A stretch of 12,557 nucleotides of DNA from contig NZ_CALKTS010000130.1 of assembly GCF_937997595.1 (NCBI RefSeq), positions 1-12,557 of the forward strand, given 5' to 3'. This DNA is from an uncultured Campylobacter sp. (GTDB taxonomy: Bacteria > Campylobacterota > Campylobacteria > Campylobacterales > Campylobacteraceae). The notes under the pieces are model-generated. The model had not been told where the DNA came from. It ran no database searches and saw nothing but the letters and a program-made list of their open reading frames with translations. Of the stretch, positions 1-6,860 are shown in pieces. The first letter of the stretch is position 1. Each line of letters starts with the position of its first letter. The position numbers and the translations under genes were made by a program.

Positions 1-168
1 GCCGCCTGCTAGATAAATTTCTTTTACGTTTGCGTTCACGCCGCCTCCTTTAACTCTAAAATTTGCGTCCGCCGCACCGGCGCTGCTGCCGCCGCCTGCG
101 GCATTGAGCGCGACTAAATAACCCGCCGCCAAAGCAAAGAGGCAGATTAAAACTTTAGAAATTTTCAT
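1..168 (-). CDS. msrA: Exported peptide methionine sulfoxide reductase MsrA or MsrAB, N-terminal part, cut by the window edge
   Basis: Only the first 56 codons are present; the gene continues beyond base 1. The start ATG (complement of 166-168) is preceded by AAAGGA. Residues 1 to about 25 form a signal peptide: a short basic start (MKISK), a hydrophobic core (VLICLFALAAGYLVAL), then an Ala/Gly/Ser-rich stretch suited to cleavage. The last visible residues read KEIYLAGG. In the MsrA family this sequence is directly followed by the catalytic CFWG motif, so the window ends immediately before the active-site cysteine. MsrA reduces the S-epimer of methionine sulfoxide in oxidised proteins. A signal peptide points to repair of periplasmic proteins, as in exported MsrAB (PilB-like) proteins. 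Whether an MsrB domain follows cannot be seen. The identification rests on a short motif, and the first 45 residues alone would not be diagnostic. Confidence 0.72.
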   Translation of the reverse strand, partial: MKISKVLICLFALAAGYLVALNAAGGGSSAGAADANFRVKGGGVNANVKEIYLAGG

Positions 169-180
169 TTTGATCCTTTC

Positions 181-1250
181 GTTTTGAATTTTGCGCAATT
201 TTACAATCTCTAAATGAAGCGAGAGTGAAAGAGAGAAATTTTATCGCTTACGGCGGATCGCTACCTAAATTTTATCGCCGCAGGATCGGGGCTTTCGGCT
301 CGCCGTCGCCGCAGAATTAGAATTTTATCGTTGCGGCGGCGCAAGATCAAAATTTTATCTTATCCTCGCGGCGCGCTGCAGCATCGGAATTTTACCTCCT
401 CGCAAGCGGTTAAAATTCTATGCTATAACGAGGGCTGAAATTTTACCGCTTCAGCGGGGGGGCGGATTTCGCTAGCGCGGCAAGCGGTTGGATTTGATCG
501 CCGCGGCAAAAATTAAAATTTTGCTACCGCTGCAGGGTTAGAATTTCATCGCCCCTGCGCTACGATGAAATTTGTCCCTTTTACGAGCGAGACCCTTGCG
601 CCGTCCATTCGCCTGCGCTACGGCTCACGTGAAATTTATCCATTTGTCGCGGCTTACGTGGGGATTTTAGAGATTTCGATACGCCCTATTGCGGCGCGAA
701 ATTTTATTGTCGCGCCTCGCGGCTAGATTTTGCTACCGTCGTGGGGATCAAAATTTTACCGCCGCGCGACCGCAATCTGAGCCTGATTTAGCGCCTTTGC
801 GAGTTTTACGACGCGGCCGAATTCTACCGCAGGCGCCATTTTGCGAGGGCACGGATTGCTCGCGGAACGGAAGCTTTGCACTGCGCCCGCTGCTTTGCCG
901 CATTTAAAATTTTATCTACGCACCGCTTAGGTTGCGGCACGGGGTGTCCATCCGCTTGTCGCGCGATTAAAATTTATCTACGAGCGCGCCGACCGCGACG
1001 AGGCGCCGCCTTAAAAATTTATACTCCGCTCCGTATCTGCTGCGAAACGGCGCTGAAATTTCAACGCAAAATAGGCGCCATGAAATTTTCGCGCCGCGAG
1101 ATAAAATTTGTGCGTCGTTGTACGGCGACGAGGCGCGAACCCATCCGCTGCGTGCGCGATTAAATTTAAAATTTACGCGCCGCGACCGCTAGATAAAATT
1201 TCGCGACCATTCAGGGGCGGCGGATGATTTAAATTTAGATTACGCCGCAC
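181..1250. repeat. Gene-free block with about 20 dispersed AAATTTTAYCGCC-like words
   Basis: This stretch has no open frame with protein-like composition. The few open frames are Arg/Cys-rich and overlap one another. It does hold a recurring word near AAATTTTA(T/C)CGCC, always in the same orientation. Clear copies lie near 236, 267, 321, 349, 388, 438, 515, 541, 697, 750, 906 and 969, with weaker ones near 411, 563, 630, 724, 819, 1011, 1056, 1083, 1104 and 1193. The words are set in G+C-rich filler at roughly 25-80-base steps without an exact period. I cannot assign a function; decayed repeat DNA or a structured non-coding region are both possible. Confidence 0.5.
198..203 (-). promoter_or_regulatory. 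Possible -10 element for msrA
   Basis: On the minus strand this reads TAAAAT inside GATTGTAAAATTGCG, about 30 bases before the msrA start codon. Campylobacter sigma-70 promoters depend mainly on an extended -10 box and have little -35 conservation, so the position and sequence fit. AAATTTTA words are very common in this spacer, so a chance match is quite possible. Confidence 0.22.
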
Positions 1251-1690
1251 CTACACAAAGCAGTATGTCGCATAGCCAAAAACCCGCGCCGCATAGTAGT
1301 ATAATGAAGCGCGAACAGTCGGATTCGCACTGCCTCCACCGCGTAGCGGAGCGCAGTCATTTACATCGCACACGACTTCGTAGCTGAGGTAGCCGGACTT
1401 GCGCCGCGCAGTCGCGAACAGCCGGATCCGCGCTGCGTTGGTGCGTAACAAAGCACTATGCATTAGATCCGCACCGCGCCACTACAAAACGATATACCGT
1501 GCAGCCAAATCGGCGCCGCATAGCTGTATGGCAAAACGCAAGTAGTCCGATTCGATCACGCCCAGCGCGTATCGGAGCGCAGTCAAATTTACATCGCGTA
1601 CGGCTGTGTAGCGGAGATAGCCCGATCCGCACCGCGCTGGCGCGTAACAAAGCACTGTGCATTAGACCCACACCGCGCCCGCTACGCAGC
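1250..1690. repeat. Diverged tandem duplication, two copies of about 200-226 bases
   Basis: Several blocks recur in order: AGCCAAA at 1274 and 1503, GCGCCGCATAG at 1286 and 1513, CGGAGCGCAGTCA at 1347 and 1573, GCGTAACAAAGCACT at 1443 and 1642, and CACCGCGCC at 1472 and 1671. The offset falls from about 229 to 199 because the second copy lacks about 27 bases. The first copy also contains a smaller internal repeat: GCGAACAG followed by a CCGGATCCGC-like segment at 1311 and 1414. Minus-strand open frames in the two copies both begin with MHSALLR, but they diverge quickly and look non-coding. Bases 1691-1794, between this repeat and purH, contain nothing I recognise. Confidence 0.6.
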
Positions 1691-1794
1691 GAGCAACGAG
1701 ATCAGCCCCTACGACGCGGCTTTCAAGATTTGCAACGGCATAAGAAGTTGCGAAGCTAGCGCAATAAATCCGCCCCGACGCAGGCGAGTGAAAT

Positions 1795-3333
1795 TTAGTG
1801 CAAAAAGTGGCGCACTCCCGTAAAATACATCGCCATGCCGAACTCGTCGGCGCTTGCGATCACCTCATCGTCGCGAATGCTGCCGCCGGGCTGTACTACC
1901 GCCGCGACGCCCGCAGCATGGGCGATCTCGATGCTGTCTTTAAATGGGAAAAACGCCTCGCTGGCAAGCGCGCAACCGCTCAGATCGACGCCCACGTCGC
2001 GAGCCTTTGCCACTGCCGCACGTGCGGCGTCCACGCGGCTCGTCATACCCATGCCGATCGCGACCATCGCGCGATTTTTGACGTAAACCACGCAGTTGCT
2101 CTTCGTAAGCGCGGCGATCTGCCACGCGATTTTTAGATCATCAAGCTCGCTCTGGCTCGCCGCGCGCCCCGTAACGCAGCGGGCGTTTGCGACCTCGCCA
2201 GCGCCCACGTAGTCGCGCTGCTGATATACGAAGCCGCCGTCAATAAATTTAAAATCGTATTTGTCGTTTTCGCGAATTAAAAACTCCCCGCCCTGCTCGA
2301 AAATTTTAATACGCTTTTTCTTTTCAAATACCGCAAGCGCTGCGGGCGTAACGCGAGCGGCAAGGATAACTTCGACAAAAATTTCATTGATTTTATTTGC
2401 TAGCTCCTCGTCCAAAACGCCGTTTATCGCCACGACGCCGCCGTATGCGCTTACGGGATCGCATTTTAGCGCCTCTACGTAGCTTTCAAGCAGGCTCCCC
2501 TTTACGGCGAAGCCGCATGGATTGGCGTGCTTGCAGATCGCCACCGCAGGCGCCTCCCCGAAGCTGCTAGCCAGCATCAGCGCGCCGTGCATATCGGTCA
2601 TATTGTTAAAGCTCGCCTCGCCCTTTAGGCTCTTAAAATGGTTGCTAAAAAAGTCCTCGAATTCGTACAGCGCGCCCTTTTGGTGCGGATTTTCGCCGTA
2701 GCGAGTATCGAATACTTTGCTGCCCGTGATAAATTTTTTCGCGCCGAAGCCGCCGTTAAAGCGCTCGTTCATATAGTTTGCGATCATCGCGTCGTAGGCT
2801 GCGGTGTGCTCATAAGCTTTTATCATTAAATTTTGCCTAAATTTGAGCTTCTCGCTCTCGTCCGTACCGCTTAAATTTTGCAAAACCGCGCCGTAATCAA
2901 GCGGACTCGTGACGACATAGACGCTTGCGAAATTCTTAGCCGCGCTTCGAACCATCGCAGGCCCGCCGATGTCGATATTTTCGATAATCTCGGAAAAATC
3001 GTCGGTTCGGGCTACGGTCGCTTTAAAAGGATACAGATTTACGCACACGAGATCGATGCTGCCGATGTCGTACTGCGCGGCTTGGCTTACGTGATTTGCG
3101 TCGTTTCGCTTATACAAAATTCCGCCGTGAATCTTTGGATGCAGGGTCTTAACCCGCCCCTCAAACATCTCGGGCGAGCCCGAGTACTCGCTCACTTCCG
3201 CTGCTTTCACGCCATTTTGCAAAAGCAGTTTATGCGTGCCGCCCGTGCTTAAAATTTCAAATCCGAGCTTCTGTAGCCCGCGAGCAAACTCTACGACACC
3301 CTCTTTATCGCTGACGCTGATTAACGCTCTCAT
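1795..3333 (-). CDS. purH: Bifunctional AICAR transformylase / IMP cyclohydrolase PurH
   Basis: This cytoplasmic enzyme performs the last two steps of IMP synthesis: formyl transfer from 10-formyl-THF to AICAR, then ring closure to IMP. The protein has 512 residues, normal for bacterial PurH. Residues 1 to about 190 form the cyclohydrolase (MGS-like) domain, with STGGT at 29-33, KTLHPK at 62-67, NLYPF at 99-103 and the conserved IDIGGPAMVRSAAKN segment at 120-134. From about 200 onward is the transformylase domain, with RYGENPHQ at 211-218, the catalytic Lys-His pair in KHANPCG (268-274), DPVSAYGG at 292-299, and the C-terminal signatures QPGGSIRDDE and TGVRHFLH. The start is well supported by AAGGAG at the complement of 3339-3344. 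The lipoprotein gene ends 16 bases upstream, so the two are probably co-transcribed. No convincing terminator is visible after the stop. Confidence 0.97.
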   Translation of the reverse strand: MRALISVSDKEGVVEFARGLQKLGFEILSTGGTHKLLLQNGVKAAEVSEYSGSPEMFEGRVKTLHPKIHGGILYKRNDANHVSQAAQYDIGSIDLVCVNLYPFKATVARTDDFSEIIENIDIGGPAMVRSAAKNFASVYVVTSPLDYGAVLQNLSGTDESEKLKFRQNLMIKAYEHTAAYDAMIANYMNERFNGGFGAKKFITGSKVFDTRYGENPHQKGALYEFEDFFSNHFKSLKGEASFNNMTDMHGALMLASSFGEAPAVAICKHANPCGFAVKGSLLESYVEALKCDPVSAYGGVVAINGVLDEELANKINEIFVEVILAARVTPAALAVFEKKKRIKIFEQGGEFLIRENDKYDFKFIDGGFVYQQRDYVGAGEVANARCVTGRAASQSELDDLKIAWQIAALTKSNCVVYVKNRAMVAIGMGMTSRVDAARAAVAKARDVGVDLSGCALASEAFFPFKDSIEIAHAAGVAAVVQPGGSIRDDEVIASADEFGMAMYFTGVRHFLH

Positions 3334-3349
3334 CTTTTCTCCTTTTAAT

Positions 3350-3940
3350 TTATTCGCATAGTTTTTTAAAAATCAGCTCGCGCATATCGTTTGCGTTAAG
3401 CTGAAAATACAAAATCGCCTCGCGGCGAGCCTTTTGATACTCGCGCCTCGTCTTTTCATCCTCCGCGCCGAGCTTTGCGCCGTTAAATTTCGACATACGC
3501 GCCGAAGCCAGCTCTTTTAGCCTCTCGCTGCCCACAGAGATACCGCCACTATAATTAAACCACTCTTTGCTTTGAAAAATATTAAATAAAATTTGAAAAT
3601 CTACGAAATTTCCCTTATTGTACTCGGCGCAGACCCCGTTTTTGTGGCTTACGGCGTAGATCGCGCCGTATCTGCGCTCGAAAAAATATAGTTTTATGAG
3701 CTTTGCGTTTTTGTCTAAATTTGCGCCGTTACCGCCTAAAATCGCAAGCTTCGCATCGCCTCGCGTTTCGTAAGAGCCTAAAATCGCGCCGTTTTCGTAG
3801 AGATTGTCGCCGTAAAAAGCGTATTTCGTATCCCCAAGCTCGCTTGAAAGAACATAGGTTTTATCGCTTGCAGGCGAGTTTTTGCCCGCGCAGCCGAGCA
3901 GCGACAGAGCCAAAAACAGAGACGAGATAAAAAATTTCAT
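3350..3940 (-). CDS. Small lipoprotein of unknown function
   Basis: This 196-residue protein has a lipoprotein signal: MKFFIS, a hydrophobic run, then the lipobox LLGC with Cys17 as the expected lipidated residue. The mature part begins AGKNSPASDK and is predicted to be periplasmic, anchored in the inner or outer membrane. The middle is rich in aromatic residues and Gly (for example KLYFFERRYGAIYAV at 83-97). Residues 137-180 are highly charged and probably helical (ERLKELASARMSKF, then DEKTRREYQKARREAI). Two further cysteines occur at 104 and 195. I do not recognise the family. AAAGGA lies upstream of the ATG. The gene is 16 bases ahead of purH, so it is likely first in a two-gene operon, though nothing links it functionally to purine synthesis. 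Confidence 0.85.
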   Translation of the reverse strand: MKFFISSLFLALSLLGCAGKNSPASDKTYVLSSELGDTKYAFYGDNLYENGAILGSYETRGDAKLAILGGNGANLDKNAKLIKLYFFERRYGAIYAVSHKNGVCAEYNKGNFVDFQILFNIFQSKEWFNYSGGISVGSERLKELASARMSKFNGAKLGAEDEKTRREYQKARREAILYFQLNANDMRELIFKKLCE

Positions 3941-4420
3941 CGCGAAAAATCCTTTAAATTTTAAAATTTTGCCAAATTTATGAAGCGGAAATCGGCAAAG
4001 CGAAATTTGCTAAATTTACCGCATTTACCGCGCGCAAATTTTAAATTTGCTTTTCAAATGCCGCCGCTTTGCTCGCGCGGACGTAAATTTTAAAATTTTG
4101 CCGCCGCTTGCAAAGGCTAAATTTAAAAGCCGCGCGCAAAACGTAAATTTAAACTGCAGCGCAAATTTAGCCGCAAGAACCTACGCAAATCGGTTAAATT
4201 TAAAATTTCACGGCGCAGCTTTTATCGCCAAGCTAGGTTGCACTTGCTTTTGCCGTTTTTAAAATTTTAAATTTATTTGCACATCCTGTTTTCCAGCTCA
4301 TCCATAAGCGCGGCTATGTCATCATCAATCGCACCTTGCGCTGCTGCTCGTTTAAATTTTATGCGCCGCTTTAAATTTTACAAGCCGCAAATTTAAAACG
4401 GCACGAGATCCAAAACCGCA
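3941..4420. other. 480-base spacer packed with A/T palindromes
   Basis: No credible full gene lies here. The spacer holds a dense set of short A/T palindromes: AAATTTTAAAATTT at 3956-3969, GCAAATTTTAAATTTGC (8-base arms around one T) at 4034-4050, and TTTAAAATTT-type words near 4086, 4200, 4260 and 4350. The decamer ACGTAAATTT occurs at 4081 and again exactly 60 bases later at 4141. The promoter for the lipoprotein-purH operon should be near 3945-3995, but the abundance of A/T words prevents a firm call. The plus-strand open frame at 4047-4262 is Arg/Lys/Phe-rich because it runs through these words, and it has no recognisable protein features. Confidence 0.5.
4273..4377 (-). pseudogene. Possible C-terminal remnant of a decayed gene
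   Basis: Between two in-frame stops, the minus strand encodes 34 residues ending in AIDDDIAALMDELENRMCK, followed by TAA at the complement of 4273-4275. The acidic, amphipathic, helix-like composition is more protein-like than anything else in this spacer. There is no usable start codon apart from an internal ATG that would leave only ten residues. The fragment lies just downstream of the ClpP-class gene and could be the tail of a deleted neighbour. It may equally be chance. Confidence 0.28.
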
Positions 4421-5452
4421 CTAAATATAATAGATACTGTTTTTGATATTTTTGCCGTCGATCTCGTTTTTGCGCCACGAGCTCTCGTCGTTTAGCACGA
4501 TCCAGCGCTTCTCCTCCTCACGGTAAAACCAGTCCTTGTCGATCTGATAATAAATCTGGCATCCCGAAATTTCGATGATATTGGCGATGTTATTGTCGTG
4601 GTAGTTGTTCTCGTCGAAGTCGGTGAAAGTGCGCTGCCCCATCTCGGCGTAGAGCTCGTTTAAAATTTGAAGCATCTCGCTTAGGCGCGTATCCATCTTC
4701 TCGACCTGAAGCCCAAGCTCGTTAGCTTCTCTGAATAAGATCGGATAGTCGTGCGACGGATAGCCGCTGTTTAGCTTGTCGCTGATAAAGGCGATCTTTT
4801 GCTCATCTTCGAAGTGATAGCGCAGAATTTCGCGGCAAATTTTAAGCGACAGGCTGCTTGCGCGATCTACGGCGCCGAAAACGAGCGGATGGATATATTT
4901 GTAAAGCTCCTTGTACGGGTTCTCATCGTTCGGGCGCTCGTTATTTTTCCAAAGCTTCACCACGCGACTTAGCTCGTCCATCGAAACGTTGGCTTGGTCG
5001 TTGGTGTTCGTAACCGGCGAAAGCTCGTGGCGCAGCGAAGTATCGACCGACGTGAGATAGCCTAGCGGCCCCATTAAAATTTTATTCGCTCCAAGCGCCA
5101 TCATCGTAGCCGCCGAAGCGCAGTTTGCCGGCACTAGAGCGATTAGCTCGTCGCAGTGGTTGCGCAGGATCGAGACAATCTTAAGCGATGCGATACCGCT
5201 GCCACCGTCGCTTTTGATGTAAAGGTAGAGCTTTTCGAAATGCTTGCCCTTGAGGTGGTCGTTGATGCTGATCGCGTCGTTGCCGCAGACGCTGCCAGCG
5301 CCCGAATTAAAATAGGTAAGCAGCGGCGCGCCCAGATATTTCTCGATATTGGTGATCACCTCTTGCGTTTGCTTCATCAAGATCGGCGGTTGCTTCGCCG
5401 CCTTTTTAGCGCCCTGCTTCTGCTGCTCCTCGTCTTTGGATAGAAATCCCAT
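4421..5452 (-). CDS. ClpP-class serine protease-like protein (SDH_sah / SppA-type fold)
   Basis: This 343-residue protein has the layout of the serine dehydrogenase proteinase family (PF01972), part of the ClpP/crotonase superfamily. A Lys/Gln-rich N-terminus (about 1-25) precedes ITNIEKYLGAPLLTYF. Next comes the strand YLYIKSDGGSG (76-86), matching the oxyanion-hole glycine loop, and then VPANCASAATMMALGANKI (107-125), where Ser113 is the likely nucleophile. It is followed by ILMGPLGYLTSVDTSL, which resembles the family's MGPxAxLGPxDPQ segment. There is no signal peptide or membrane helix, so it should be cytoplasmic. The C-terminal 100 residues are acidic and aromatic and match no domain I know. 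The natural substrate of this family is uncertain. The start ATG follows AAAGGA. The gene stands alone between two long spacers and separates djlA from the lipoprotein-purH pair. Confidence 0.78.
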   Translation of the reverse strand: MGFLSKDEEQQKQGAKKAAKQPPILMKQTQEVITNIEKYLGAPLLTYFNSGAGSVCGNDAISINDHLKGKHFEKLYLYIKSDGGSGIASLKIVSILRNHCDELIALVPANCASAATMMALGANKILMGPLGYLTSVDTSLRHELSPVTNTNDQANVSMDELSRVVKLWKNNERPNDENPYKELYKYIHPLVFGAVDRASSLSLKICREILRYHFEDEQKIAFISDKLNSGYPSHDYPILFREANELGLQVEKMDTRLSEMLQILNELYAEMGQRTFTDFDENNYHDNNIANIIEISGCQIYYQIDKDWFYREEEKRWIVLNDESSWRKNEIDGKNIKNSIYYI

Positions 5453-5483
5453 GTTTTTCCTTTCGTGTTGGTTTGGTTTTAAA

Positions 5484-5489
5484 ATTTTA
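5484..5489 (-). promoter_or_regulatory. Possible -10 element for the ClpP-class gene
   Basis: The minus strand reads TATTTATGAAATAAAATTTT, with TAAAAT about 32 bases ahead of the ATG at 5452. Spacing and A/T-richness suit a Campylobacter -10 box. The gene has its own long upstream spacer and so probably its own promoter. The exact hexamer is uncertain. Confidence 0.22.
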
Positions 5490-5845
5490 TTTCATAAATA
5501 ACAAGCAGCCTTAACGCTATCGCATATTAAAATTTCAACATTCGCGCATACTACTTGCCGCCTTTATTTTACGCTAAATTCTCGCGCCGCGTGCTGACTG
5601 CCTGCGCGATGCGCAACAGGACTGCATTAAGTGCCCTGCAGGTCTTACGAGCTTGGAATTTTAAATTTATATGCGAATTTAACTGTGCCGCATACTTTGA
5701 AATTTCGCCGCCGCGCTGCAGCCAATCTCTCGCGACCTGAAATTTTCGCACGCCACGTATCCTATGATATCATGCCCAAATTCTTTCGCCGCACCTTATC
5801 ACCGTATCGCGATCCACCTTAAAATTTCAAGGCGTTTTGCGCCCT

Positions 5846-5861
5846 CAAATTTTAAAATTTG
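5846..5861. repeat. Perfect 16-base palindrome just after djlA
   Basis: CAAATTTTAAAATTTG is exactly self-complementary and lies 6 bases beyond the djlA stop codon. It could mark the end of the purL-djlA transcript or be a protein-binding site. It lacks the G+C-rich stem and loop of a standard intrinsic terminator, and similar A/T palindromes occur in the other spacers. Confidence 0.4.
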
Positions 5862-5867
5862 CTCGCC

Positions 5868-6857
5868 CTACTTCTCGCCGAAGCGCTTCTTTAAAATTTT
5901 ATACGCCTCGTTGATCTCCTGAAGCCTCTTCGTGCCCTCCTGGATGATCTCCTCGTCCGCGCCCTTGCCCATCAGGATGTCGGGGTGGTATTTTTTCACG
6001 AGCTCGCGATATTTTTTCTTGATCTCGCTAAACGTAGCGTCCTTAGAAAGCCCCAAAATTTCATACGGATCTCTTTTGCTTTTGGCCGATCCGTAGCCTT
6101 GCGAGCCGCCAGAATAGCCGCTACTATACCCACCAGAATACCCGCCGTATGAACCGCTAGAACTTTGCGAGCCTCCATAGCCCGAACCCGCCGTGCCGCC
6201 ATAGCCGTAGCCGGTGCCGCCGCCGTAACTGCTGCTTCCGTAGCCACCCGTGCTTCTGCCGCCGTATTTGTCCCAATACCCGCCGCTTCTTGTGCTATAG
6301 CCGTCGTATTCGTCGTAAGCGGAGCTGCTTTGCGAGCCGCCGTTTTCGTAATATGTGCCGTAAAAACTGCGCTCAAAGGTCGCGAATATCTGGCTTTGGA
6401 TATGCTCCGCAATGCCCAATCCGTCACAAATCTGCGAGATCGTGCGCCGCTCTGCCGCGCTAAAACCGCGATCGACGTAGGCTAAATTTAAAAAGAAATA
6501 GATTAGCCCCGTTTTGCGGCTCGGGCTCGGGCGGTAGGTTTGGTTATATTTCTCGGCGAGCTCGCGTACGTTTGCGAGGTTTTCTTTCTCGAGCTTATAA
6601 ACGAGCTTCAGCGCCTGGCGTTCGCGTTCGCCGGCGCCCATTTGGCGCACCAAATCGTCTAAAATTTCGCTTATCATCGCAGCTTCGGACTCGCTTACGT
6701 ACCCGTCGCTTTTGACGACCTTGGCCAGAAGCGCTACTAAAATTTTAGCCTCCCCTAGCTGCATTCGCGCCTTGCCGCGATAGCCGGAGTTGCTGAGAGC
6801 CCCGCCGATCTGCGCGAAAATATACAGCGCGATTAAAAGGAATATGATGCTAAGCAC
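5868..6857 (-). CDS. djlA: Membrane-anchored TerB/J-domain co-chaperone, DjlA-like
   Basis: This 329-residue protein has the order of DjlA proteins. An N-terminal membrane segment (2-20) is followed by a TerB-type helical domain (about 33-162), with two repeats carrying DGYVSESE (51-58) and DRGFSAAE (129-136). A C-terminal J domain (about 262-329) carries the HPD triad at 291-293 that stimulates DnaK ATPase. Between them, residues 166-258 form a low-complexity linker of Gly, Ser and about 18 Tyr, far more extreme than is usual for the family. The protein probably recruits DnaK to the inner membrane. The start is GTG at the complement of 6855-6857, 3 bases after the purL stop, with only a weak purine-rich site, so translation is probably coupled to purL. 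From memory, a dnaJ-like gene also lies between purL and purH in C. jejuni. Confidence 0.9.
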   Translation of the reverse strand: MLSIIFLLIALYIFAQIGGALSNSGYRGKARMQLGEAKILVALLAKVVKSDGYVSESEAAMISEILDDLVRQMGAGERERQALKLVYKLEKENLANVRELAEKYNQTYRPSPSRKTGLIYFFLNLAYVDRGFSAAERRTISQICDGLGIAEHIQSQIFATFERSFYGTYYENGGSQSSSAYDEYDGYSTRSGGYWDKYGGRSTGGYGSSSYGGGTGYGYGGTAGSGYGGSQSSSGSYGGYSGGYSSGYSGGSQGYGSAKSKRDPYEILGLSKDATFSEIKKKYRELVKKYHPDILMGKGADEEIIQEGTKRLQEINEAYKILKKRFGEK

Positions 6858-6860
6858 GCG

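Larger units (their letters stand above)
5453..5867. other. 415-base spacer without a supported gene
   Basis: This spacer lies between djlA and the ClpP-class gene. It should contain the promoter for the latter at its left end. Short open frames occur on both strands. One minus-strand frame at 5569-5751, starting with GTG behind a weak AGGA, encodes 60 residues with no recognisable motif, and I do not call it a gene. AAATTTTA/TAAAATTT words recur, and a perfect 16-base palindrome lies at the right end. Confidence 0.45.

Noticed and set aside
456..462. Run of seven G, a possible phase-variation tract
   Set aside because: Short for Campylobacter contingency tracts and not inside a gene or a recognisable promoter.
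689..1163. Overlapping plus-strand open frames of 72 and 95 codons
   Set aside because: Arg/Cys-rich, no recognisable motif, and the recurring K-I/F-Y pattern is just the AAATTT words read in frame; no good ribosome site.
1251..1671. Two minus-strand open frames both starting MHSALLR
   Set aside because: They share the start only because of the tandem duplication; the frames diverge at once and lack protein-like composition.
181..1690. Repeats as a CRISPR array
   Set aside because: The repeated words are short and diverged, spacing is irregular, and there are no cas genes.
5569..5751. 60-codon minus-strand frame starting GTG behind a weak AGGA
   Set aside because: No motif or membrane or signal features, and a comparable plus-strand frame overlaps it; treated as chance.
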